This document shows, in pieces, positions 45,091-54,134 of a stretch of 64,000 nt of DNA. The stretch comes from Maribellus comscasis (GTDB lineage Bacteria > Bacteroidota > Bacteroidia > Bacteroidales > Prolixibacteraceae). The DNA lies in NCBI RefSeq assembly GCF_009762775.1, contig NZ_CP046401.1, positions 2,480,001 through 2,544,000 on the forward strand. The letters are read 5' to 3'. Numbering within the stretch: position 1 is the first letter of the stretch; each line of letters opens with the position of its first letter. The translations under genes and the position numbers were made by a program. The notes under the pieces were generated by a model, which was given only the letters and a program-made list of their open reading frames with translations, was not told where the DNA came from and did not search any database.

Positions 45091-45978
45091 ATGAAAGAGA
45101 TTACAAAAGCAGACATCAAACAAGAAGTCTTTGATTTGTATGATGCATATGCCCACAACAAAATTAATCGTAAGCAATTTGTTGAAAGACTTTCAGTTTA
45201 TGCAGTAGGCGGATTAACAACATCATCGCTAATGGCTTTTATTATGCCCAACTATCAGGATAAGATCCAGGTACCGGCTGACGATGCAAGGCTAAAGACT
45301 GAATTTATTGAATACACATCTCCTAAAGGTGGTGGAAAAATAAAAGCTCAGCTTTCGCGCCCCGCCGGGAATAATGAGAAACTACCCGGGATTGTGGTGG
45401 TTCATGAAAACCGTGGTCTGAATCCGTATATTGCAGATGTAGGCCGCCGGGCAGCACTGGGAGGATATATTTCCATAGCACCCGATGCGCTCACACCACT
45501 TGGAGGATACCCGGGCAATGACGATGAAGGAAGAGCTTTGCAAAGAAAACGTGACAGAATTAAAATGCTGGAAGATTTTATTGCCGCTTTTGAATATTTA
45601 AAATCACATCCGGAATGTGACGGAAACATTGGGGTGGTTGGATTTTGTTTTGGTGGCTGGATTTCAAATATGATGGCGGTAAAAGTACCTGACTTAAAAG
45701 CTTCTGTACCATTTTACGGCGGGCAACCTGAAGAAGAAGACGTTCAAAAAATAAAAGCTTCATTACTACTCCAGTATGCAGGATTAGACGAAAGAGTAAA
45801 TGCAGGATGGCCGGCGTATGAAGCGGCTTTAAAAAAATACAATAAAGAATATACAGCTTATATTTATCCGGGGGTAAATCACGGGTTTCATAACGATACA
45901 ACCCCCCGATATGACGAAGATGCAGCCCAATTGGCCTGGAAACGCACTGTAGATTTTTTTGATGACAAACTCAAATAA
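45091..45978 (+). CDS. Dienelactone hydrolase family protein, exported
   Basis: A 295-residue protein. Residues 25-55 look like a Tat-type or membrane anchor ([17 protein letters not shown]). The alpha/beta-hydrolase body has the Cys nucleophile elbow GFCFGGW (Cys186), an acid (Asp233, AGLDERV) and a histidine (His264, GVNHGFHND), the Cys-Asp-His triad of dienelactone hydrolases. [16 protein letters not shown] is the usual oxyanion-region text. The natural substrate is unknown. Confidence 0.9.
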   Translation: MKEITKADIKQEVFDLYDAYAHNKINRKQFVERLSVYAVGGLTTSSLMAFIMPNYQDKIQVPADDARLKTEFIEYTSPKGGGKIKAQLSRPAGNNEKLPGIVVVHENRGLNPYIADVGRRAALGGYISIAPDALTPLGGYPGNDDEGRALQRKRDRIKMLEDFIAAFEYLKSHPECDGNIGVVGFCFGGWISNMMAVKVPDLKASVPFYGGQPEEEDVQKIKASLLLQYAGLDERVNAGWPAYEAALKKYNKEYTAYIYPGVNHGFHNDTTPRYDEDAAQLAWKRTVDFFDDKLK

Positions 45979-46042
45979 AACGTCTTTAACTAAACAGCTT
46001 TATTTATAATTTCAGAGCTATTTACAGCTCTACTTCAACAAG

Positions 46043-46074
46043 AAAAAAGGAGGTGCAATTGCATCTCTTTTTTA
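46043..46074 (+). terminator. Rho-independent terminator after the dienelactone hydrolase gene
   Basis: An AAAAAAGGAGGTGCA arm pairs with TGCATCTCTTTTTT around a short AT loop, and the 3' arm ends in six T. It lies about 65 bp after the stop codon at 45978. Confidence 0.7.
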
Positions 46075-46165
46075 TTTCAACACACCACAACGATACATTT
46101 TATTTGTTCAAAATTTGTTATATTTAAGTAACTAAAAATCAACTTGTTTTAGTCGTTTTGAGCAT

Positions 46166-48028
46166 ATGGCTGAAATTTTCATAGAAAAAACACGACAAAT
46201 CATTCGAACCAAAATCCGGGATGAAAAGTTTGGAGTCACAGATTTGGCAGGAGAACTAGGCTTAAGCCGGTCCCAAATTTTAAGAAAAGTAAAAGCCGCC
46301 ACCGGAAAGTCTGTAAACCATTACATTCGTGAGATCCGCTTGGAAGAAGCTACAAAAATTTTTAAAACATCTGACCTGACTGCATCCGAAGTAGCTTACG
46401 AAGTAGGATTTAGCAGCCCTTCATATTTTAACAAATGTTTTCTTGACCACTTTGGTTGTACACCCGGGGAATATAAAAAAAAGCTGGAAACAGAGACTGT
46501 GAATACATTTGTTCCAAAAGGAGAGAATGGAAACCGGAAAATAAAAATAAAACCTGTACTATTGGCTGTCTTCTTTCTTTTTTTAATAGTAACAGGCTAT
46601 TTTACTGTTGTTAATTCTATAAATAATACCTCTGCACAACAATCTTCAATCGCCGTTCTCCCCTTACTGGATTTGTCAAAAAATCAGGACAAAGAATATC
46701 TGGCTGATGGAATCACTGAAGCAATAACTCTTGAACTATCTAAAAGTGAATCGTTGCGTGTTATTTCACGGGGTTCGTCAATGAAGTATAAAGGAGAAAA
46801 CAAAATATACTCTGAGATTGCCAAAGAGCTTGGAGTAGATTTGCTTTTGGAAGGTTCAGTATTGCATGAAGCAGACAGTTTGCGGGTAGTTGTCCAGCTA
46901 ATTGAACCATTCCCAAAGGAAAAACACATTTGGGCCAACAGCTACGACCAAAATTCTTCCAACATTTTGCAGTTGGTTAGTGAAGTTTCAAATGAAATTG
47001 CAGGAGAAATTTCTTCAATTATTAAACCGACTGAAAACCAGGCACAAAATTACAAAATAAATCCGGAAGCATTTGATTTATATTTGAGGGGAAGACACTT
47101 GTGGAATACACAGAAGACAAGGTACAACTCACTGTTAAGTGCCCTTGATTATCTTAATAAAGCAATTAAGAAAGATCCGAATTTTGCTCCAGCTTATGTT
47201 ACAAAAGCAGAAACCTATCTTTCAATAAATAAAATAATCGGAGATAATTTAGAAAAATTGGATAACCGCCAAAAGGCAAGGGAGGCTATAAACAAAGCCT
47301 TTGAGCTTGATGAATCGCTCGCTGAGGCTTACATCACTTTGGGCAATCTGAGCGGAAAACTCGATTGGGACTGGGAAAAGATGAAAGAGTTGGTAAATGT
47401 TGGCTTGAGTATTGAGCCCAATAATGCTGCCGGACACCAGATTTTATCAAACTATTACATTATTCAGGGTGATTACAAAAAAGCAATTGAAGAGGCACTT
47501 ATTGCTGAAAAACTTGATCCGCTGAATCCGGCAATCAGCTGTATGGTTGCAGAGCGGTATTATATCAACGGCGATTACCAAAAATCAATCGACAAATACA
47601 ATGAAGTATTGGAGCTAAATCCCAATTACGGATTTGCATACAACGGAATAGGTTTCGTTTATTTTCAGGTTGACAATAATGAAAAAGCTGTAGAATCGTG
47701 GCGAAAACTACAGGATATTATGGGAAATGATGCGTTGGGCAGTTGTTATGACAATACCAAAAACTACAAAGATTGTTTTCGCTTTTATCTTGAAAAAGCG
47801 AAACAAAATGCACCTCGCTTTTGCGCAAATCCGGTGATTATATCTTCGGTCCATATGCTGGTTCAGGAAGAACAGGGAGCCATGGACTATTTGCAAATCG
47901 CATTTCAATATAAAAATGAAGACCTTCCTGTTATGATAACATATCCGGACTTTTACACGTTGCGCAATAAGTCAGAATTCAAAAAAATTGCCCGGTCTGT
48001 AGGCATATCTCTCCCTGATAACTCCTAG
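46166..48028 (+). CDS. Membrane-spanning AraC/TolB-like/TPR regulator
   Basis: A 620-residue protein. An N-terminal AraC HTH spans about residues 5-108 (LAGELGLSRSQILRKVKAAT, VAYEVGFSSPSYFNKCF). One membrane helix lies at 129-149. The outer part starts with a TolB-N/FlgO-like domain (SSIAVLPLLDLSKNQDKEYL, LADGITEAITLELS) and continues with TPR repeats (about 300-560). The DNA-binding part is thus cytoplasmic and the sensor periplasmic. It shares the 43034 protein's modules in reverse order, and the 49449 protein's apart from the cyclase. Confidence 0.88.
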   Translation: MAEIFIEKTRQIIRTKIRDEKFGVTDLAGELGLSRSQILRKVKAATGKSVNHYIREIRLEEATKIFKTSDLTASEVAYEVGFSSPSYFNKCFLDHFGCTPGEYKKKLETETVNTFVPKGENGNRKIKIKPVLLAVFFLFLIVTGYFTVVNSINNTSAQQSSIAVLPLLDLSKNQDKEYLADGITEAITLELSKSESLRVISRGSSMKYKGENKIYSEIAKELGVDLLLEGSVLHEADSLRVVVQLIEPFPKEKHIWANSYDQNSSNILQLVSEVSNEIAGEISSIIKPTENQAQNYKINPEAFDLYLRGRHLWNTQKTRYNSLLSALDYLNKAIKKDPNFAPAYVTKAETYLSINKIIGDNLEKLDNRQKAREAINKAFELDESLAEAYITLGNLSGKLDWDWEKMKELVNVGLSIEPNNAAGHQILSNYYIIQGDYKKAIEEALIAEKLDPLNPAISCMVAERYYINGDYQKSIDKYNEVLELNPNYGFAYNGIGFVYFQVDNNEKAVESWRKLQDIMGNDALGSCYDNTKNYKDCFRFYLEKAKQNAPRFCANPVIISSVHMLVQEEQGAMDYLQIAFQYKNEDLPVMITYPDFYTLRNKSEFKKIARSVGISLPDNS

Positions 48029-48170
48029 ACAGCTGCATTTTCTTCTCCTTTCCCAAATACCGCAAATTTGCTATTGATGCTGCAAAATTTTAATCATTTG
48101 CGTTTTGGTTGATAAGTTACCACCCTTTCTATTCAGGAACTTTGAATCATCAACTTAAAATCAAAATATT

Positions 48171-48626
48171 ATGAAAACTTTCAAAAATCTTTTAGCCGCA
48201 GTGGCAGTCATTTGTTTATTTGGAACAGGTGCATTTGCACAAAATGGTAAGGTTACAGACAAGTTCACCTGGGGAACCCAGGAAGAGCCCTTTTGTTTTT
48301 ATTGCCCATGTGCCAATGATGGTAATGGAGAATGGCTTTGCGGAACAGTCATTCTACATACGGCCGTAAATTCAAAAGTTGAACATTGGAATATTAAAGG
48401 CAATAAACTGAAGGGTTCAGAAACCGGGCAGTTCTATCGCTTTGTAAGGACTGAAAACATCAAATGGAATGGTGACGGAAGTGCTGAAGTTGTGCTGAAT
48501 GTGAGAACAATAGGTGAAGGTGGATTAGTTACATACTGGCAAATTGTGGGAACTGCTACTATTCCTGAATGGTATGGAGACTGGTTTCCAACAGAGCCTG
48601 CATTCGAGACTTTTTATTGCAGATAA
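48171..48626 (+). CDS. Small secreted Cys-containing protein of unknown function
   Basis: A 151-residue protein with a clean signal peptide (AVAVICLFGTGAFAQ). The mature part is beta-rich with a Cys cluster (FCFYCPCANDGNGEWLCGT) and a final Cys near the C-terminus (TFYCR), fitting disulfides or metal binding. I do not recognise the family. It lies 142 bp downstream of the membrane AraC/TPR regulator and has its own terminator. Confidence 0.75.
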   Translation: MKTFKNLLAAVAVICLFGTGAFAQNGKVTDKFTWGTQEEPFCFYCPCANDGNGEWLCGTVILHTAVNSKVEHWNIKGNKLKGSETGQFYRFVRTENIKWNGDGSAEVVLNVRTIGEGGLVTYWQIVGTATIPEWYGDWFPTEPAFETFYCR

Positions 48627-48751
48627 AAATTACTTAAACCTAAAACAGATTTCAAAATCGCCGAAGTTATCTATACTATGTCTTTACAAAATAACTGGCG
48701 CGACTGACATTTAGCAACATTTTTCAAAATACACCAACCTGAAAAATCAAC

Positions 48752-48780
48752 GAAAAGAGGTTTTACCTCAGCCTCTTTTC
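48752..48780 (+). terminator. Rho-independent terminator
   Basis: GAAAAGAGG and CCTCTTTTC are perfect 9-bp inverses with an 11-nt loop, followed by a T/C-rich tract. It lies 126 bp after the small secreted protein gene. The remaining 48627-48979 gap shows no other gene. Confidence 0.65.
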
Positions 48781-48979
48781 TTCCCTTTTCCCATGACTTG
48801 ATAGTCTCAATGAAAGAATTACTGATAACAGATTAGGCATTTTTTACCCTCAATTTCAGCAACGTATATTTCAAAAAAATACTAATAACTCCTAATTTTA
48901 CTTTCACGAAAAAGACTTTAGAAAATTTAGCAATCACCATTTTAATATGTTGATTCACAATTACCAAAAATAAAGTAAG

Positions 48980-49429
48980 ATGGGAGCAGGCAGAACAGAA
49001 ATGATTTCTTTTAAAGATGCAAAAGTGGCTTATTTAAATGCCAAAGAAGATAAGTTTAAATTAATTGGGTGCCCGATAAAAGGTATTCATTGTACAAATA
49101 TTCTTCCGGAAATAAATAAACTTTATGCAGAATCTGAGCTGGCAAGGGAAAACAAAGAATATCAAAAATCCGTTGAGCAACTTCAAAAAGCATATTACAG
49201 AACTCTTGAATTAAAAGAATCTCCCTGTACGAAGTGTGTCTCGATGTTTCAGTCTTCAATTAACGAAACACTTGAAACAATGCAGGAAGAACTATACGAG
49301 ATGTCTTATAGTATTTTCCACAGAAAACGCTACCAATTGGCTTACTCAAAATTGAGCAACTTCATAAAAAAACTAAACATCTTCAAGGTTGAGGAAAATC
49401 CCGTATTAACTACAAAAGAAGTTGGGTAG
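48980..49429 (+). CDS. Four-cysteine small cytoplasmic protein, paralogue 1
   Basis: A 149-residue protein with no signal peptide. Cys31-x6-Cys38 and Cys83-xx-Cys86 suggest a metal site. Between them a TPR-like helical stretch (ENKEYQKSVEQLQKAYYRTL) is shared with the protein at 60419, whose four Cys fall at the same residue numbers. Function is unknown. It is convergent with the AraC-cyclase-TPR gene, whose stop lies 20 bp away. Confidence 0.75.
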   Translation: MGAGRTEMISFKDAKVAYLNAKEDKFKLIGCPIKGIHCTNILPEINKLYAESELARENKEYQKSVEQLQKAYYRTLELKESPCTKCVSMFQSSINETLETMQEELYEMSYSIFHRKRYQLAYSKLSNFIKKLNIFKVEENPVLTTKEVG

Positions 49430-49448
49430 AAAAAAATAAAACCAATTT

Positions 49449-52064
49449 TTATAATAAGCCTTTTTTCTGAAGTGAATCCTTAATTCTTTGATGCCACTCC
49501 CAAAAATTATTTTCAATTTTTGTTGTTACCGATTTAAACTCCGGAAAATCATTGATATTCTCAAATAACGGTTCTATTGGGGTAAACAGTACTACCCAAT
49601 AAAAATAATTGCTTTCCTCAGAAAACAACTTCAACTGTTCAATTGCTTTGGCGTTTTCACTTTTGTATGAATAATATAATGCCAAGCCCGTGTGTTTATA
49701 TACTGAGTTATCGTTTTCTGTATATATTTTAAATTCTTCCAACAATTTTTCGCCCTCTTCAACAAAACCCATTTGATTAAAAACGTATCCTATTTTTGCA
49801 TTTTCAGAGTAATAAATATTCAAATTATACGCCTTCCTGATATCAATAAACTTCCTGTAGTAGTTGTAAGCGTTTTCGTAATCCTGAAGGTAATAATAGA
49901 TTTTGCCTACTTCCTGCATAATATCAAGACGGGAAGTATCCCTTTTATACGTTTCCAGCAAAAGGTCTCTGGTTTGAATCAGGTCTTTATTTCCGGCGAA
50001 TACAATATATGCTTTTGTATAAGCAGAATACAGATTACCGGGATAATACGCTAATGATTTATTGATATATTTTTCTGCTTCCTCCTGAAATCCTGCCTGA
50101 ATAAATGCATTTGCAATGTGCAGATAATTAAAGCTTGCGATGGTTGAGTCGTAGGAAGAAATATCAATTTTTAGGCCCCGCAATGCATATTCAAGATATT
50201 TTTCTGTATTTGGCAGATGATTGACATACAAGTCGAGAAGGAAAACAAAAACCAGATCATAATTCGGATTATACTCGAGCGCTTTTTCAAAGTAGGGAAC
50301 CGCCAGTTCATATTCCTGACTATTCATATAAAACAAGCCTTTGGCGATTAAACTTTGCGGTAACTTTGAATCGTAAAACATAGCCCTGTCGGCATAATAA
50401 TTTATCGAATCGGTAAATAATCTGATTGCCCGGCTTTCGTCTATGGTGTAATAAGCCATTGCCAATGCCGCATATGCACGGGCAAATTCACCATCCATTT
50501 CAATGGCTTTCCTTAAATATGGAATTGATTGTCTTGCATTTTCGGGTAATCCTTTATTCAAAATATCAGTTCCTTTGAGAAAAATATCATATGCTTCCAG
50601 ATTATCTGTTGGTATTTTGTTGATGCTTTCCTGAACTTCCGGCGAAACGATTACTTCAATTTCCTCAGCAATATTTTTTGCCACTTCACCCTGCAAAGAA
50701 AAAATATCACCAGTCTCCCGGTTGTATTGTTCTGCCCACAAATGTTTATCATTTTTTGCATCTATCAGCTGAATGTTCAACAAAATCTTATTTCCTACTT
50801 TTTGCCCACTCCCTTCAACGAGAAAATTTACACCCAATTCACGGGCAATTTCCGGAGATGTTTTTGGACTATTCCTGTATTTTTCCACCGAAGTCCGGCT
50901 AATAACACGCAAATCCTGAATCTTTTGCAAGTTATTTAATGTCGATTCCATCAAGCCATTTATGAAATACACATTGGTAGAATCGTTGCTATCGTTTTTA
51001 AATGGCAAAACAGCAATCGATTTTTCAGCATTCCTTTCTTTAAAAAAAACTGATTTTACAGAAACAAATAATAAAACAGCAACAAGTACAGCTGCAACAT
51101 AAATACCGACAATCATTCCCGGATTTTTTCTCTCTGTACTTTTTTTACTGATTTTATCCTTTTTCAGCACTTCATCTCTGCCGGGAACAGCTAAGCCCGG
51201 ATTGGAAACCACAAAAATTTCTACCGGCTTCCCAACATTTTTTAACTGAAATTCTCCCAGCGACAAAGTTTTAATGGCCGGTTGATTTTTTATTTCATCA
51301 TAAATTTTTTCAGAAATAAAAACACTTCCGGCATAAGCCAGCGCTTCAATTCTTGCAGCAACATTAACTCCGTCTCCTATTACTCCATCGTCTGAAAAAA
51401 TAATATCTCCACTGTGGATTCCAATTCTGACCGGGACCTGGGGTTCTTCCAAAAAATTTAACTGAATTTCAATGGCACACCGTACCGCGTCTATTGCACT
51501 GCTAAATGTACTCAGTGTCCCATCGCCGTAATATTGCAAAATTTTACCGTTGTATTTTGAGGTAACCGAATTAAAAACTTCGCGATGCCTGTTTCTTATT
51601 TGTATTGCTTTACCTTCATCCTGTTGCATCATCGAGGTGTACCCTTCAATATCAGCAAACATTATGGCTGCCAGTTGATGGCATTGTAAATTTACCCCGG
51701 GATTTTCCGTTGGTTTTTCAAATTCCTGCACCTCTGCTATTTTCCCCGGGGGATAACCAAAATACTCACGAAAACACTTGATAAAATAGGAAGTGCTGCT
51801 AAAACCCACTTTGTATGATACCTGTGATACGTTGTAAGTTCCATCCTGCATCATTTCCCTTGAATGTTCCAGGCGCACATTTCGGATGAACTGACTAACC
51901 GATAAATCCGTTAGTTTTTTCACCTTTCTCAGCAAATTCGAACGACTCATCCCAATTTCTTCTGCCAGTTCCGAAACACCAAACTGTTCATCAGAAATAT
52001 TCTCTTCTATAATTTCAGTGATTTTTTGAAGAAAATCTTTGTCTATGGAACGGATTTCAGACAC
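49449..52064 (-). CDS. AraC HTH - nucleotidyl cyclase - TolB-like - TPR fusion protein
   Basis: An 871-residue protein. AraC HTH at about residues 12-108 (LAEEIGMSRSNLLRKVKKLT, VSYKVGFSSTSYFIKCF). Class III cyclase domain at about 130-288: metal Asp138 (FADIEGYT) and Asp181 (YYGDG), Asn234 and Arg238 (NVAAR) for the transition state. One membrane helix at about 318-340. A TolB-N/FlgO-like domain follows (KSIAVLPFKNDSNDSTNVYF), then TPR repeats to about 850. The substrate-selecting Lys and Asp positions hold Gln177 and Gly227, so cAMP or cGMP synthesis cannot be assumed. Confidence 0.88.
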   Translation of the reverse strand: MSEIRSIDKDFLQKITEIIEENISDEQFGVSELAEEIGMSRSNLLRKVKKLTDLSVSQFIRNVRLEHSREMMQDGTYNVSQVSYKVGFSSTSYFIKCFREYFGYPPGKIAEVQEFEKPTENPGVNLQCHQLAAIMFADIEGYTSMMQQDEGKAIQIRNRHREVFNSVTSKYNGKILQYYGDGTLSTFSSAIDAVRCAIEIQLNFLEEPQVPVRIGIHSGDIIFSDDGVIGDGVNVAARIEALAYAGSVFISEKIYDEIKNQPAIKTLSLGEFQLKNVGKPVEIFVVSNPGLAVPGRDEVLKKDKISKKSTERKNPGMIVGIYVAAVLVAVLLFVSVKSVFFKERNAEKSIAVLPFKNDSNDSTNVYFINGLMESTLNNLQKIQDLRVISRTSVEKYRNSPKTSPEIARELGVNFLVEGSGQKVGNKILLNIQLIDAKNDKHLWAEQYNRETGDIFSLQGEVAKNIAEEIEVIVSPEVQESINKIPTDNLEAYDIFLKGTDILNKGLPENARQSIPYLRKAIEMDGEFARAYAALAMAYYTIDESRAIRLFTDSINYYADRAMFYDSKLPQSLIAKGLFYMNSQEYELAVPYFEKALEYNPNYDLVFVFLLDLYVNHLPNTEKYLEYALRGLKIDISSYDSTIASFNYLHIANAFIQAGFQEEAEKYINKSLAYYPGNLYSAYTKAYIVFAGNKDLIQTRDLLLETYKRDTSRLDIMQEVGKIYYYLQDYENAYNYYRKFIDIRKAYNLNIYYSENAKIGYVFNQMGFVEEGEKLLEEFKIYTENDNSVYKHTGLALYYSYKSENAKAIEQLKLFSEESNYFYWVVLFTPIEPLFENINDFPEFKSVTTKIENNFWEWHQRIKDSLQKKGLL

Positions 52065-52250
52065 CTGATTAATCGAATTTTTTGGAATTTAATGCCAAGA
52101 TACAAATAATTGTAAAAACAAAATTTCAAAATTCAAAACACAAATAAATTTCAAACTCAACGATTTACCTGAACTCTGCAAACACAGTTTTTAATACTTT
52201 TTAAATTTGGTTTTGATGCCTGCCTATTTGAGATTTAAAGACAATTGCAT

Positions 52251-52283
52251 CATAATTTATATCTCTGCGCCATAATTTATATC
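52251..52283. promoter_or_regulatory. 13-bp direct repeat at 20-bp period
   Basis: CATAATTTATATC occurs exactly at 52251-52263 and 52271-52283. The 20-bp period places both copies on one face of the helix. It lies 109-141 bp upstream of the acyltransferase gene and 187 bp from the divergent cyclase-regulator start. Response regulators and AraC proteins bind such paired direct repeats. Confidence 0.5.
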
Positions 52284-52391
52284 CACTGCTGAAACTTCAT
52301 ATTCTTTGGCTTTTAATTGATTAACCCTGCATCACGATTTGCCGGACCTTTACATCAACGAAAAATCGCAAAATACATTAAAACAATTACA

Positions 52392-54104
52392 ATGAAAACA
52401 CGAGTTTATTTTCTGGACAATCTGAGAACTTTCTTAATCCTCCTTGTAGTTATATTACACGCAGGAATGACCTACGAACAAGGATTCGATGCATTCTGGA
52501 TTGTTAGTGATCCGGCAAAATGGAATCCAATTGCACTGGTGCGAATGTACCTCGACCTTTTTGTTATGTTTATGATGTTCTTTATTTCGGGTTACTTTAT
52601 TCCGGGTTCATTAAAAAACAAAAATTCATGGGAATTCATAAAATCAAAAATTAAAAGAATTATGCTCCCCTGGATTATTGCTGTTTTTACTTTAATACCT
52701 GCCTACAAAGCCATATTTTTATTTGCACGCGGATTGCCACAGGAAAAATGGTTTTCCTATTTCCACATCTTTGAAAGAACCGGAACCGACCTGGCCTTTT
52801 TTGCCAACAACCCTACGCAAAACTGGTTGTGGTTTCTTCCTGTACTTTTTATGTTCCAGGTAATTTATCTTGGTTTAGCGAAAACCAAAATTCTGAAAGT
52901 TAAAGTTTCGCTAAAAACTGCTGTTGTTCTAACTTTTATTTTGGGAGTAATTTACAGTATGGTAATTTCTGAAGCCGGATTAAAAGGCTGGACCCACTCA
53001 CCGCTGCTTGATTTTCAGAACGAACGTTTGCTGGTCTATTTTATGTCGTTTCTTTTAGGGTCGCTTTGCTACAAACTCAATGCTTTTAAAGGAACAAAAC
53101 CGAACTACAAAATTTATATTGCTTCAAATGTAACCTTAACAATTTCGCTGGGGGTGTTCACTCTTTTTGCGATAAATCTGTTTTACAATTTAATTGAACC
53201 GGGAAGGAATCACTTTTTTATTTCAAATTTCGCCGACAGACTGGTCTATTATGCATCGGCTCTTCTCGCCATGTTGAGTTTTCTCCAGATTTTAATTCAT
53301 GCTTTCCGTTTTAACCTCAATAAAACCAACCCTGTTTGGGGTGAACTCAGCAAAAATTCATACGCAGTTTATATCATTCATATGGTTGTTCTGGGAGTGG
53401 TAGCTTTGGCCATGATTCATCTTCCTGTACACGGCGGAATAAAATATGTACTGCTTTCCGGCTTTACATTCCTGCTTTCAAATATGATAATTTATTCCTG
53501 GCGTAAAACCAGACAAAAATCGATAAATGCAAAAACTGTGATTACAATAATGGCAGTTGTTTTTATTATCGGAACAGCTTTTCAAAAAACAGAAAACAAA
53601 CCTCAAAAAGCAGATGAGCAACCAATCCGGGTTCAGCAACCTGTGAATCAGCCACAAATGAGTTTACATGCTGCTGTGATTACCGGGAATATGGAAATGG
53701 TAAATTATCACATCAAAGCTGGCTCCGACGTAAATAAAAAAGAAGCAGCGGGAGGCTCAAGTCCGTTAATTACAGCTTGTGTTTTTGGACAAACCGAAGC
53801 AGCACTGGCTTTAATTAAAGCAGGTGCCGATGTAAATCAAACCAACAACGATGGCTCAACTGCACTTCATACTGCTGCGTTTTTTTGCCGGACTGAGGTA
53901 ATTGAAGTTTTGCTGGCAAACGGAGTTGACAAATCCATAAAAAACAATGCCGGCTCAACTGCCGCCGAATCAGTCACCGTTCCCTTTGAAACCGTAAAAC
54001 CCATCTATGACTACTTCTCTAAAGTGTACGAACCGCTGGGATTAACTCTTGATTATGAAAAACTTAAAGCAACCCGTCCAGTAATTGCTGAAATGCTGAA
54101 ATAG
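52392..54104 (+). CDS. Acyltransferase 3 family membrane protein fused to ankyrin repeats
   Basis: 570 residues from the ATG at 52392 (MKTRVYFLDNLRTFLILLVV); an upstream in-frame start would precede this family-typical opening. About ten membrane helices carry the acyltransferase marks (VVILHAGMTY, FFISGYFIPG, ELSKNSYAVYIIHMVVLGV). After the last helix and a polar linker come three ankyrin repeats (about 440-545: SLHAAVITGNMEMVNYHIKA, SPLITACVFGQTEAALALIK, TALHTAAFFCRTEVIEVLL). The enzyme class transfers acyl groups to envelope glycans. The ankyrin tail is unusual. Confidence 0.87.
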   Translation: MKTRVYFLDNLRTFLILLVVILHAGMTYEQGFDAFWIVSDPAKWNPIALVRMYLDLFVMFMMFFISGYFIPGSLKNKNSWEFIKSKIKRIMLPWIIAVFTLIPAYKAIFLFARGLPQEKWFSYFHIFERTGTDLAFFANNPTQNWLWFLPVLFMFQVIYLGLAKTKILKVKVSLKTAVVLTFILGVIYSMVISEAGLKGWTHSPLLDFQNERLLVYFMSFLLGSLCYKLNAFKGTKPNYKIYIASNVTLTISLGVFTLFAINLFYNLIEPGRNHFFISNFADRLVYYASALLAMLSFLQILIHAFRFNLNKTNPVWGELSKNSYAVYIIHMVVLGVVALAMIHLPVHGGIKYVLLSGFTFLLSNMIIYSWRKTRQKSINAKTVITIMAVVFIIGTAFQKTENKPQKADEQPIRVQQPVNQPQMSLHAAVITGNMEMVNYHIKAGSDVNKKEAAGGSSPLITACVFGQTEAALALIKAGADVNQTNNDGSTALHTAAFFCRTEVIEVLLANGVDKSIKNNAGSTAAESVTVPFETVKPIYDYFSKVYEPLGLTLDYEKLKATRPVIAEMLK

Positions 54105-54134
54105 TAACAACTGAAACCATAAAAACAAATCAAA

